This document shows, in pieces, positions 42,762-54,125 of a DNA stretch of 64,000 bases; position 1 is the first letter of the stretch; the number at the start of each line of letters is the position of its first letter. Made by a program: the position numbers and the translations under genes. The DNA is from GCA-2861595 sp035525365 (GTDB taxonomy: Bacteria; Actinomycetota; Acidimicrobiia; Acidimicrobiales; GCA-2861595), in the NCBI GenBank assembly GCA_035525365.1, contig DATLEK010000105.1, forward strand, positions 39,850-103,849, in the 5' to 3' direction. The notes beneath the pieces were generated by a model, which was not told the origin of the DNA, did not search any database, and saw only the letters and a program-made list of their open reading frames with translations.

Positions 42762-42801
42762 GTTAGGAAACCGATGCTCTATCCCCTGAGCTACGAGGGC
42801 T
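42762..42801 (-). tRNA. 5' half of tRNA-Arg(CCU), truncated after the anticodon loop (attachment core)
   Basis: Read on the minus strand from 42801 it starts GCCCTCGTAGCTCAGGGGAT, continues with AGAGCATCGG and ends at the loop TTCCTAA. That gives a perfect acceptor strand, D arm and anticodon loop with anticodon CCU. After the loop the sequence (CTGGATAAAGG) cannot pair with the 5' anticodon strand, and there is no T arm or acceptor 3' strand. A break exactly at the anticodon loop is the usual crossover point of tyrosine integrases. It cannot be a functional tRNA. Confidence 0.75.
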
Positions 42802-42863
42802 TTGGCGCTAAAAGTGCTGGTCAGAGGGCTAATGGGAGATAATGGGTGCTCCTTCAGAAGTGG

Positions 42864-42887
42864 TTTCGTGCCCAATCCGTGCCCAAT
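42864..42887. repeat. paired GTGCCC repeat, right of tRNA half (putative integrase arm site)
   Basis: TTTCGTGCCC-AATC-CGTGCCCAAT, with GTGCCC cores at 42868 and 42879, 11 bases apart. It shares 20 of 24 positions with the repeat at 42632-42655 and lies in the same orientation, 63 bases beyond the tRNA 5' end. Confidence 0.55.
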
Positions 42888-43126
42888 GGTGGACGCCTTG
42901 TCGGTGGAAGGCTACCGGTGCGAAATACCGGCAGGTTCCTGTCGGAGTGCCCTGCGCCTCTCCCACCGCTAACCGCGGGCGGAACGGAGACTTGTTGGTG
43001 GCCATCTGAAACTGCCCGCTGGCGGCCAGCGGATGCCCAAGACGCCACTACGGAGTGTGGTCGGCGCGAAGGAACGTCTTCGACGACCTCGCTCTCGGAC
43101 CCCGGTAGGGGACAGCCAGCCGAAAG

Positions 43127-43393
43127 CTATCTGCCGGTGCGCTCGCGGTGCTTGCATCCTGGCCAGCAGCAGGGCCGACGCTGGCCTTGTTCCAGCTCCT
43201 CCCGGGTTCGGCGAATGCGGCGCTCTCGGGTCTGCTCCTGCTTGGCATCCTCGACCCAGCAGATGAACTCGTTACGGGCCAGAGGTGTGATGTCGTTCCA
43301 CGCATCGAGTGCCGTGCGGTTGGCGATCAGCGCGTTGCGCAGGTCTCCAGGAAGCTTGTGAACCACGCCACCGGGCACTCGCGGACCGCTCAC
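43127..43393 (-). CDS. small YdeI/OmpD-associated-like protein
   Basis: 88 residues from a GTG at 43393; the start is uncertain because no clear ribosome binding site is seen. The segment L-P-G-D-L-R-N-A-L-I-A-N-R-T-A-L-D-A-W-N-D-I-T-P, then ARNEFICWVEDAKQEQTRERRI is the characteristic helical module of small YdeI/OmdA-related proteins. It ends with C-C-W-P-G-C-K-H-R, which could bind metal. Function is unknown; some relatives are linked to bacteriocin tolerance. It stands alone next to the attachment-like region. Confidence 0.7.
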   Translation of the reverse strand: MSGPRVPGGVVHKLPGDLRNALIANRTALDAWNDITPLARNEFICWVEDAKQEQTRERRIRRTREELEQGQRRPCCWPGCKHRERTGR

Positions 43394-43808
43394 AGGGCGA
43401 CGCTAGAGCGCCAGGGCCAGCCCCTTCACCCGAGCGTGCGCCATTGTGTTGTCCCCTGCCGGGTGCCCCGGGATCTCGATCAGATCGTCGAAGTGCCGCG
43501 ATGCTCCACGGAGCGCGAAGACCTTTCATTTACTCGTTGTCCGGAGCGCCTGCCAGGATTGAAGACCTGGTTGCCACCGCAATGTCGCAGTCCACGATAT
43601 CGCTTCGGTTCTCGGCGCCGGCCTCGGATGGCAACTTCCCGTCACCGGCCAGCCGCTACGTCGTCAAGCAATCTCGATCGGAGATCAATGACGAAGACAG
43701 TTTCGCGGCTGCAGCTTCTTTGTGCCAGCCGGACTCGGCGTGCTCTTTCGCGCCCCGACGGCCAGCATACCCACAGCCTGTTCAACGGCCGTTCCGAGGG
43801 ATGGAGCG
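43394..43808. other. intergenic, no gene recognised
   Basis: About 415 bases upstream of both the YdeI-like gene (minus) and the fragmentary surface-protein gene (plus). Possible upstream coding of the latter cannot be traced in a single frame, so more of that gene may be decayed here. Confidence 0.45.
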
Positions 43809-44237
43809 GTGGAGTACCCCCGCGGTTACTCGCTGGTCGGCCTTCCGTCGGGCACGGCCGTGATGGCGCAGTCACCCCTATACGGGTGGCTCAACTCAGG
43901 TGCAGGAGGCGTCTATTCGGTGTCCACCAGTGTAGAAGGCGGACATGGCTACTGGGCATGGTTCTCATGTCCTCGCGTAATCGATCTTGCCTCGTCGGGC
44001 CCAGCCTCCGTGGAGCTGATCCTTGGCGACTACCACGCATCAATGGTCGGCAACCCTTCATCGTCCTCTTCGGCGACCGTAACCGGCCATGACTTCTCCG
44101 CTCGCTGGGATGCCGACCGCAACGGCGGCGCCGGCGGATACGAAATCTCGGCCTATCGGGCGCCACAGTGCCTGGCGGTGGGCGAGGGAATGTGGGCGTT
44201 CAGTTTCGTGCCGACCACGTTGTCGATTTGTACATGA
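43809..44237 (+). pseudogene. detached C-terminal module of a surface protein (copy 1 of a duplication)
   Basis: The open frame encodes about 142 residues that closely match the C-terminal module of the next gene. The phrases S-P-L-Y-G-W, G-A-G-G-V-Y, A-Y-H-equivalent D-Y-H-A-S-M-V, T-G-H-D-F-S-A-R-W-D, G-A-G-G-Y-x-I-S-A-Y-R and W-A-F-S-F-V-P-T-T-L-S-I all recur in order. The DNA is also very similar over the last 140 bases. It lacks the N-terminal domains and a signal peptide, so it is probably a stranded duplicate. An in-frame GTG at 43809 exists without a good ribosome site. Confidence 0.65.
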
Positions 44238-44249
44238 ACCACGGATGAT

Positions 44250-45688
44250 TTGGACCTCACCGCCACTTTGCTGGCTAGGCGAAGGCGCGTCGCCGCAGGT
44301 GTCATCACCACCTATGCCGGCGGCCTCGGGCAGGGCCTGGCCACCACCATCGGGCAGTCCCCGATTGCGCTCGCCGCGCACGGGTCGAAGTTGCATGTGT
44401 TGGACAGGGAGTTCAGCGCCGTCCGAGTGGTCGAGGACGGACAAGAGAGGGTCGTGGCCGGAGGCGGGGGCGATAACTCCGGCGCCTCAGGTCTCGCGAC
44501 TTCGGCCGCGCTCAGCGACCCGAAGAGCATCGCCGTGGACGGTGTGGGAAACTCTACATCGCCGAATCCAATACCCACCGGGTTCGCAAGGTGGACGCCA
44601 TCTCGGGGACCATCACCCTCTTTGCCGGCGGCAACTGCGGGAGCAGTTGCCGCCAGGCCCTCGTGGCCGGAGGGATCGGGGATTGCACCCGGGTAAATGG
44701 CGCCAACGATTGCCAACTCTTCCACCCGGTACGGTTCGCAGAGCTGTATGACCCCGCGACCGACCGGTGGGCCACGGTCAGCGCCATGAGATCCCCGCGC
44801 TCGGACGCCACGGCCACTCTGCTCACGGACGGAACGGTGCTCGTCACCGGAGGGTGGGGCGTCTGGGAGCAACCGAGCGCGACGACCGCCGAGATCTACC
44901 GAGCCAACGCCACACAGCCTGCCTTGGCCCTGACCAGCGTGGACCCACGGGTCGGTCCCACCCTCGGGACAGAAGTAACCCTCACCGGCGTCGGTATGTT
45001 CTCACCAAAGACATCCGTGCGGGTCGGGGACCTCGAGCTGGCAGACCCGTTGCCTGGCGCCGAGCTCTACACGCCGGCGCCCTTGGTGAACGCCCTGCTC
45101 CCTGGCGGGGGTCCGGAGGGAATCCAGGTCGTGATCACCGGCGCCAACTTCGCCCCGGGCATCGGCGCCGGCCCCGTATCTAAGCCGGCCTCTGTCACCC
45201 TGGCGTCGACGGGCGTATGCAAGGCGATCGAGGCGGCCGCCGGCCAGGTTGTCTACGGCGGCGGTCGGTACCACCTGGTGGGCGGTCCCGACGGAACAGT
45301 GGTGAGATCGGATTCGCCGCTGTATTCATGGTCCGACCAGGGCGCCGGGGGGACCTACGCCGCCGGCGCCGGCGGCGCGGCCCTGGCCTCTGGGCGCGGC
45401 TACTGGTCCTACTCACGCTGTGACCGGGCGGTGAGCCCGGCCGGGGAGGGTACGGACCGCGTCAGTTTCGATCTGGGCGCCTACCACGCGTCCATGGTGG
45501 CCAACCCCTCGGGCACCGGTCCCGCCAGCCTCACCGGCCACGACTTCTCCGCCCGTTGGGACCCCGACCTCAACGCCGGCGCCGGCGGGTACCACATCTC
45601 GGCCTACAGGGAGCCACAGTCCCTGGCCGTGGGCGAGGGGATCTGGGCGTTCAGTTTCGTGCCGACCACGTTGTCGATAAGCAGATGA
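44250..45688 (+). pseudogene. mosaic NHL/kelch/IPT surface-protein gene, frameshifted
   Basis: The first frame (44250 to about 44550) has NHL-repeat phrases (I-T-T-Y-A-G-G, L-S-D-P-K-S-I-A-V-D-G-V-G-N). A one-base loss shifts reading to a second frame with L-Y-I-A-E-S-N-T-H-R-V-R-K-V and I-T-L-F-A-G-G. That frame then passes abruptly into a kelch-like segment (E-L-Y-D-P-A-T-D-R-W, V-L-V-T-G-G-W) and an IPT/TIG-like part (L-T-S-V-D-P-R-V-G-P-T-L-G-T-E-V-T-L-T-G). It ends with the module duplicated upstream. Several joins look like deletion points. No signal peptide is in frame. Confidence 0.65.
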
Positions 45689-45756
45689 CCACGGGCAGAG
45701 TCCGGGCGCAGAACGATCCGAGAAATGGCACTGTCGAAATCGACCGCCACGCCCGG

Positions 45757-46995
45757 TCACTGGATCTGTTCGCGGATCCAGGCCTTGATCCGGTCGTCGA
45801 GCTGTGCTGAATCCATCTTGTACGACAAGCGCAGCATCCGGCTCGTGCCGCTCGTCTTGATTCCCTGGTAGAAGTCCCAGAAGGTGTCGGCGCCATACTC
45901 CTCGATCAGGTACAACGCCGCAGCGTTGGCGTAGCCGTAGGCCTTGCCGTCAAGTTCTTCTCCGTCACTCAGCTCGGCCAGCGAGACTCCGGAAAAACCC
46001 GCCTGGACGTCTTCGCGCCACTGGTCGACCCGTCGCTCTCCCGAGAGGAACATCGCTGCGCCTTCGGTAACCCATCCCGGAGTGTCCTCTCCTTCGAACC
46101 GGAGAAGAGTGAGATGGGCAAGCTCGTGCTGGAACACCTCTTCAGGTGTGACACCCCCTCTGCCCTCATAGGACGACCTCGCAGACCTGACGATGGCACT
46201 GACATCGGCCACCATGTTCCGCTCCTCGGGCCCGCGGCCCCGGTTCACACCTCGGGCGACCGCGAGCGAGACCGTGTCGCCGACACCCGGAGGCCGCTCC
46301 GGCGGCGCCTGACTCAGGAACTCGCTGAACTCATTTCCATCTCGAGCCAGCAGCACCAGATGGGCATCGTCGGGCTCGAGGGTCAGTTTGGGCACCAGGC
46401 GTGACCTTGCCTGCTCTGCCATGTCCAGGATGGCTTCGGTGTTCATCGGACCGGGTCGCGTCAGCGCCACGAAATGCGGCGAACGCGTCACCTCCACCGG
46501 CCCGGTGGCCCATATGGGAGCCTGGAGGAGGGGATCGGCGGTCGGCTGTGAACCAGTGATGACGAGCGAGCCCTGGCGCGGCTCTACCGTGTAGATCCGT
46601 CGAAATCGAAAGTCGTTGTCCTCGGGTAGGCCTTCATAGCGGTAGATGAAGTCGACCTCGACATCGTCAAGGGCGCCGCCGGTGCCGGTATCGACATCTC
46701 CCACGACGAAGTCCAGGGCGGCCAGGCCGACATCCAGGGCACCTCGGGCGATCGACTCCTCTGCCTGCCTTGCCTCAGGGCTCATCGGAGCCAGGTACCC
46801 GGCTCCGTCTCCTGCCAGCAACAGGCGCGCCCGTTCACGCAGCAGCATCCGCAGTGGCTCACGCACCTCGTCGACCGCCTCCGGCGAAGGCCGGCTCGTG
46901 CAGCCGGCGATGACCAGGGCAAGTGTGGCGGCAGCAAAGGCGAGGGCGGTCCGGCGCCTCCAGAGAGACAGGGAGGAGGCATCAGATGTACTCAC
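45757..46995 (-). CDS. lipoprotein with gluzincin (peptidase MA-like) metalloprotease domain
   Basis: 412 residues from a GTG at 46995 (GGGAG upstream). The signal ends in the lipobox V-I-A-G-C, Cys32, giving a lipid-anchored exported protein. The zinc site is H-E-L-A-H near residue 295, with a third ligand Glu in G-W-V-T-E-G-A-A-M-F about 18 residues later, the gluzincin arrangement. The N-terminal half (about 40-190) resembles small beta-rich extracellular domains. Substrate is unknown; it probably trims cell-surface or secreted proteins. It converges with the mosaic gene. Confidence 0.85.
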   Translation of the reverse strand: MSTSDASSLSLWRRRTALAFAAATLALVIAGCTSRPSPEAVDEVREPLRMLLRERARLLLAGDGAGYLAPMSPEARQAEESIARGALDVGLAALDFVVGDVDTGTGGALDDVEVDFIYRYEGLPEDNDFRFRRIYTVEPRQGSLVITGSQPTADPLLQAPIWATGPVEVTRSPHFVALTRPGPMNTEAILDMAEQARSRLVPKLTLEPDDAHLVLLARDGNEFSEFLSQAPPERPPGVGDTVSLAVARGVNRGRGPEERNMVADVSAIVRSARSSYEGRGGVTPEEVFQHELAHLTLLRFEGEDTPGWVTEGAAMFLSGERRVDQWREDVQAGFSGVSLAELSDGEELDGKAYGYANAAALYLIEEYGADTFWDFYQGIKTSGTSRMLRLSYKMDSAQLDDRIKAWIREQIQ

Positions 46996-47219
46996 TACGC
47001 TCCCTCAGTCGTTCTGCGCATGGCGTCTGCCGGAGGGCTGCCCGCAACGCTGCGGTGGGGTCCGAGCTTACGGGACGGCCGGTTCGTGTTTTCCGCCGGA
47101 GCCGGATGGTGGTATTGTAGGCAACAAGGTTGTTGGTACGACCGTTGGTCGGCGCTTCGCCGGACCGCGTTGCCCGAGACCTCGGCAGCGTCCAGCTTGG
47201 ACGACCGTGAGAGGCTCGA

Positions 47220-48629
47220 GTGGCAGTCATCAATGGTTTTGCGCCAACGCGCAGAGGTTCGTGCCTGGTTGTCGGGGTTCTGCTGACGCTGGGGGTTCTC
47301 TTCGTCAACCACCCGACTGGGGCGGCTGAAGCGCCTGTCGGGCTCGGCACGGCAGGAAGTTTCGCCGTGCTGGCCGGTGCTGGTGTGACCAACACGGGGC
47401 CGAGCGTGATCAACGGTGACCTTGGTACGTGCCCCACCCCGGCCATAACCAACTTCCCCCCCGGGGTCGTCAACGGCGCTACCCATGCCAACGACGCCGT
47501 GGCGTGCGGGGCCAAGTCGGATCTGACGACCGCCTACAACGACGCCGCCGGGCGGGCGGCGAACACCACCTACGCGGGGCCGACGGAGCTTGGCGGCTTG
47601 ACGCTGGTGCCCGGCGTCTACAAGTCGCCGACCTCGTTCGCCATCACGGGGCCGCTCACCCTCAACGGCCAAGGCGACCCCAACGCCGTGTTCATCTTCC
47701 AGGCCGGCTCCACTCTCATCACCGCGGTCAACAGCAGCGTGGTGCCCATCAACGGGGCGCAGGCCTGCAACGTGTTCTGGCAGATCGGGAGCTCAGCCAC
47801 CCTCGGCGTGGGCTCCACGTTCGTCGGCACGATCATGGCGCTGGCCGATATCACCGCCAACACCAACGCCACCATCCAAGGCCGCCTGTTGGCCCGCACC
47901 GGCGCCGTCACCCTTGATTCGAACACCGTGAGCGCGCCGACCTGCGTTGCGCCGCCCACCACCGTGCCCGCCACGACCACCACCGCCGCCACGACCACCA
48001 CCGCCGCCACGACCACGACCGTGGCGGCGACGACCACGACGTTGGCTACGACGGCAACCACAGAGGCGCCGGCGGTCACGGGCACGACATTGCCATCAGC
48101 CGTCACCTCGACGCCCTCTGCCACCGCCAGTCCCACGACCACGACGACCCGCCTCGCCACCGGAACTGCTCTGCCCACTGGATCCACCGGCAGCGGCAGC
48201 GGTAGCGGGACGTCGGCCACGGGCGCTGCCCCCACCGCCGGTGCAGCCGGCAGCGGGGTCCGCCTCGGCACCACAGGCGGAGCCGGCGGTAGCGCGACGA
48301 GTCTCACCGCCACCGCCACCGCCACCGGGACCGGGACCGGGACGGGCTCCGGCGGGTCCGCCACGGCGATCACCTCGGAGCCGGCGCCTGTTCCCGGAGA
48401 AACGGTGGCGCTGGCCCGGACAGGCTCGCCCCTCTGGACCCAGACGTTCCTCGGCGTGCTCGCCCTGTGGATCGGGCTTGTGATGGTGACCATCGCCGCA
48501 CAAGGATCGCCCAACGCCCGAGGGCGCCGGCAGGTTCGGCCCAGCGCCTGGAGCGGGCCTGTGCGCCCCCCGGTACTGCTGCTTAACGAGCCCTGGACGC
48601 CGGACCGACCCAGGTTCCCCCGCACCTGA
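47220..48629 (+). CDS. DUF3494 (ice-binding-like) surface protein with Thr-rich stalk
   Basis: 469 residues from GTG 47220. A signal peptide (CLVVGVLLTLGVLFVNHPTGAAEA) leads to a DUF3494 beta-helix domain at about 38-245 (F-A-V-L-A-G-A-G-V-T-N-T-G, I-N-G-D-L-G, T-L-V-P-G-V-Y, F-I-F-Q-A-G-S-T-L). A Thr/Ala then Gly/Ser-rich stalk of about 140 residues follows. Near the C terminus is L-A-R-T-G, then a membrane helix (FLGVLALWIGLVMVTIA) and basic residues, like a sortase signal, though the 45-residue tail after the helix is unusually long. Family members bind ice or act as adhesins; ice binding here is unproven. Confidence 0.88.
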   Translation: MAVINGFAPTRRGSCLVVGVLLTLGVLFVNHPTGAAEAPVGLGTAGSFAVLAGAGVTNTGPSVINGDLGTCPTPAITNFPPGVVNGATHANDAVACGAKSDLTTAYNDAAGRAANTTYAGPTELGGLTLVPGVYKSPTSFAITGPLTLNGQGDPNAVFIFQAGSTLITAVNSSVVPINGAQACNVFWQIGSSATLGVGSTFVGTIMALADITANTNATIQGRLLARTGAVTLDSNTVSAPTCVAPPTTVPATTTTAATTTTAATTTTVAATTTTLATTATTEAPAVTGTTLPSAVTSTPSATASPTTTTTRLATGTALPTGSTGSGSGSGTSATGAAPTAGAAGSGVRLGTTGGAGGSATSLTATATATGTGTGTGSGGSATAITSEPAPVPGETVALARTGSPLWTQTFLGVLALWIGLVMVTIAAQGSPNARGRRQVRPSAWSGPVRPPVLLLNEPWTPDRPRFPRT

Positions 48630-48640
48630 CCCCACAGGCT

Positions 48641-49666
48641 TCAGTCGTCGCCGATGGCGTCCAGCACTGCGGCGGCGACGGCCACCCGGACACGGTCAAG
48701 CGTCTCGGGGATGGTGCCCTGGCTGGTGAAGCCGGCCATGAAGGAGTGACCGCCTCCGCCGAGTGACGCGGCCACCTCTCCCACGTTGATACCGCCGAGA
48801 GACCGCAGCGACACCCGCAGCCCCTCGTCGGGCGCCTCCTTCAACGCCACCACCACCTCGGCCTCCGCCGTTCGCCGCAGGAGGTCGATGAACCCCTCGG
48901 TCTCGTCGAAATCCACGCCGTGGAGACGTAGCTCGTCGGCGGTCAGCCACGCCGCCACCATGTGGTTGGGTTCCTCGAACTCGGCCCGGGCCAAAGCGAG
49001 GCCGGCGAGGCGTACGTAGGCGAACCTGTGCTTCTCGAACAGCTCCCGGGTGAGCTCGGCCAAAGGCAGGTTGAACTCGGCCAGCTCCTCGGCCAGGACG
49101 AACACGTCCCTGGTGGTGTTGGGGTACTGGAAGCGCCCGGTGTCGGTGAGCAGGCCGACGTAGAGGTTGACGGCGGCCTCGCGGTGCAGTGGCCAGCCCA
49201 GGGCATTGGCCAGACGTCGCACCACGACAGCGGTGGCGGCGGCATCGAGTTGAACCACGTTCACGGTGCCGAAGTGGTGGTTGTCGGCGTGGTGGTCGAG
49301 GACGAGGACCTCGCCGGCGCCATGCACCGAACGCTGGAGGTCGCCCATGCGGGCGAGGGTGCCGACGTCGAAGGTCATCAGCAGGTCGGGGTGCTCGGGG
49401 AAGTCGTCCGGCGGCGTCAGCCGGTCCAGGCCGGGCAGGAACCGGTAGTGGGGGGCGACGACGAAGGGACTCGGGAACGACGAGAGGGGCGCCTTGCCCT
49501 GGGACTCGCACAGCAGGTGCATGGCCAGCATCGAGCCGAGAGCATCGCCATCGGGATGCACATGGCAGGCCAGGGCCGGCGCTTCGGCCGCGGCGATCAG
49601 CTCCACGGCACGCTCGAAGGCGGCCGCATCAGCACCGGCGTTCAGGTCAGCTTCGTCGTCCATCAC
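48641..49666 (-). CDS. DHH/DHHA1 phosphoesterase (NrnA-like bifunctional oligoribonuclease/pAp phosphatase)
   Basis: 341 residues. The DHH-family motifs are present in order: C-H-V-H-P-D-G-D-A-L-G-S near residue 34, the aspartate strand T-F-D-V-G-T, D-H-H-A-D near 124, and T-D-T-G near 175. The DHHA1 domain carries G-G-G-H-S-F-M-A-G at about 307. Such enzymes degrade very short RNA (nanoRNA) or cyclic-dinucleotide products and pAp using Mn. Length is normal. It converges with the DUF3494 gene, leaving only 11 bases between stops. The start may be the second Met. Confidence 0.92.
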   Translation of the reverse strand: MMDDEADLNAGADAAAFERAVELIAAAEAPALACHVHPDGDALGSMLAMHLLCESQGKAPLSSFPSPFVVAPHYRFLPGLDRLTPPDDFPEHPDLLMTFDVGTLARMGDLQRSVHGAGEVLVLDHHADNHHFGTVNVVQLDAAATAVVVRRLANALGWPLHREAAVNLYVGLLTDTGRFQYPNTTRDVFVLAEELAEFNLPLAELTRELFEKHRFAYVRLAGLALARAEFEEPNHMVAAWLTADELRLHGVDFDETEGFIDLLRRTAEAEVVVALKEAPDEGLRVSLRSLGGINVGEVAASLGGGGHSFMAGFTSQGTIPETLDRVRVAVAAAVLDAIGDD

Positions 49667-49801
49667 CTAAGTCAACACGAGCCGAGGTGGATGACAGTAC
49701 AGGTCCAGTGCTACCCGATCAGCCCGCGCCACCTTGTCGGCCCAGGCCGATCGTTCGCCTCGACTGACGCTCAGGGAACGCGCCCCGGTCAGGGCCGGTT
49801 C

Positions 49802-53008
<3,207 letters not shown>

Positions 53009-53045
53009 TTATTCTAACCCTAAGGGCGATCTGTTGTCGATTTTG

Positions 53046-54125
53046 CTAGGGCAGGGGGTAGGCGCGGCGGGCGCTGACCCGCACGCCGGCACCCGGCAGA
53101 AGGCGCCGCTCTGCGTGCAGGCGGGCCCGCACCCGTCCCCCTGCGGCGAGCGACACCACCACGAGCTGGTCGTGGCCGTAGTACTCCACGTCCACCACCG
53201 TGCCGGCGGCTCCGGCGGCACTTTCAGCTCCGGTTCCGGTGCCATCATCCGGGCGGAGGTCCTCGAGATGGATGTCCTCGGGGCGGACCAGGGCGGTCAC
53301 CACCGATCGCTCATCGCCGCGCTCGTTGCCGCCACCGCTGATGTCCACCGCGCCCAGGAGAATGTGGAGGATCCCGTCGCGCACCTCGCCGTCGAACAGG
53401 TTGGCCGCCCCGAGGAAGGCGGCCACGTGGAGGTCCACCGGACGCCGGTACACGTGGTCGGGAGGGCCCACCTGGGCGATGCGCCCGTCGAGCATGACCG
53501 CCACCTGGTCTCCGAGCGAGAGCGCCTCCTCCTGGTCGTGGGTGACGAGCAGGGCGGTGGCGCCGGCGGCCCGGAGGATGGAACGCACCTCGGCCCGCAC
53601 GCCGGCGCGGAGGGTGACGTCGAGGCTGGAGAAGGGCTCGTCGAGGAGCACCACGTCCGGCCGGGGGCCGAGGGCTCTGGCCAGCGCCACCCGCTGGGCC
53701 TGCCCGCCGGACAGCTCGTGGGGCCGGCGCCGCTCGTAGCCGACCAGGCCGACCAGCTCCAGCAGCTCCGCCACCCGCGCCTGCCTGGCGGCCCGACCCA
53801 TGCCCGAAAGGCCGTATGCGATGTTCCCAGACACGTCGAGGTGGGGGAAGAGGGCCAGTTGCTGGAAGACCATGCCCACCCGCCGGCGCTCGGGGGGCAC
53901 CGCGGATGCCCCGCCGCCGGTTACCAGGCGCCCTCCGATGCGGATCTCCCCCTGATCGGGGCTGTCGAAGCCGGCCACCATCCGCAGCGTGGTGGTCTTG
54001 CCGCAGCCGCTCGGCCCCACCAGGGCGGTGACGGCGCCGGCCTCCAGCGCCAGGCTCACCCCGCGCACCGCGGCCACCGGGCCGAACGACTTGTGGACGT
54101 CGACCAGCTCGACGCCGGCAGTCAT
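53046..54125 (-). CDS. fbpC: Fe(III)-type ABC transporter ATPase (FbpC-like)
   Basis: 359 residues from ATG 54125, overlapping the permease stop (ATGA). Walker A G-P-S-G-C-G-K-T-T, signature L-S-G-G-Q-A-Q-R-V-A-L-A-R-A-L and Walker B V-V-L-L-D-E-P-F-S-S-L are intact. The C-terminal third (about 240-359) is the TOBE-type regulatory domain found in this ATPase group. The operon order is binding protein, permease, ATPase, as in ferric-iron importers. The iron box upstream of the first gene supports iron as substrate. Confidence 0.9.
   Translation of the reverse strand: MTAGVELVDVHKSFGPVAAVRGVSLALEAGAVTALVGPSGCGKTTTLRMVAGFDSPDQGEIRIGGRLVTGGGASAVPPERRRVGMVFQQLALFPHLDVSGNIAYGLSGMGRAARQARVAELLELVGLVGYERRRPHELSGGQAQRVALARALGPRPDVVLLDEPFSSLDVTLRAGVRAEVRSILRAAGATALLVTHDQEEALSLGDQVAVMLDGRIAQVGPPDHVYRRPVDLHVAAFLGAANLFDGEVRDGILHILLGAVDISGGGNERGDERSVVTALVRPEDIHLEDLRPDDGTGTGAESAAGAAGTVVDVEYYGHDQLVVVSLAAGGRVRARLHAERRLLPGAGVRVSARRAYPLP

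Larger units (their letters stand above)
42258..43126. other. non-coding stretch containing an attP-like site
   Basis: About 870 bases with no gene I can support. It carries direct repeats GTGACACC at 42554-42561 and 42574-42581, the paired GTGCCC repeats at both sides, and the half tRNA described separately. The remainder (42258-42540 and 42890-43126) shows nothing recognisable. No integrase gene or remnant was found. Confidence 0.6.

Noticed and set aside
42762..42801. Functional tRNA-Arg gene
   Set aside because: The sequence after the anticodon loop cannot form the anticodon stem and there is no T arm or 3' acceptor strand.
42632..42887. GTGCCC repeats as a short CRISPR or as a replication-origin iteron set
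   Set aside because: Only two pairs exist, there is no cas or rep gene, and the half tRNA between them fits an attachment site better.
47618..48635. Val/Ala-rich minus-strand frames opposite the DUF3494 gene
   Set aside because: They arise from the antisense of the Thr-rich low-complexity stalk and have no start signal.
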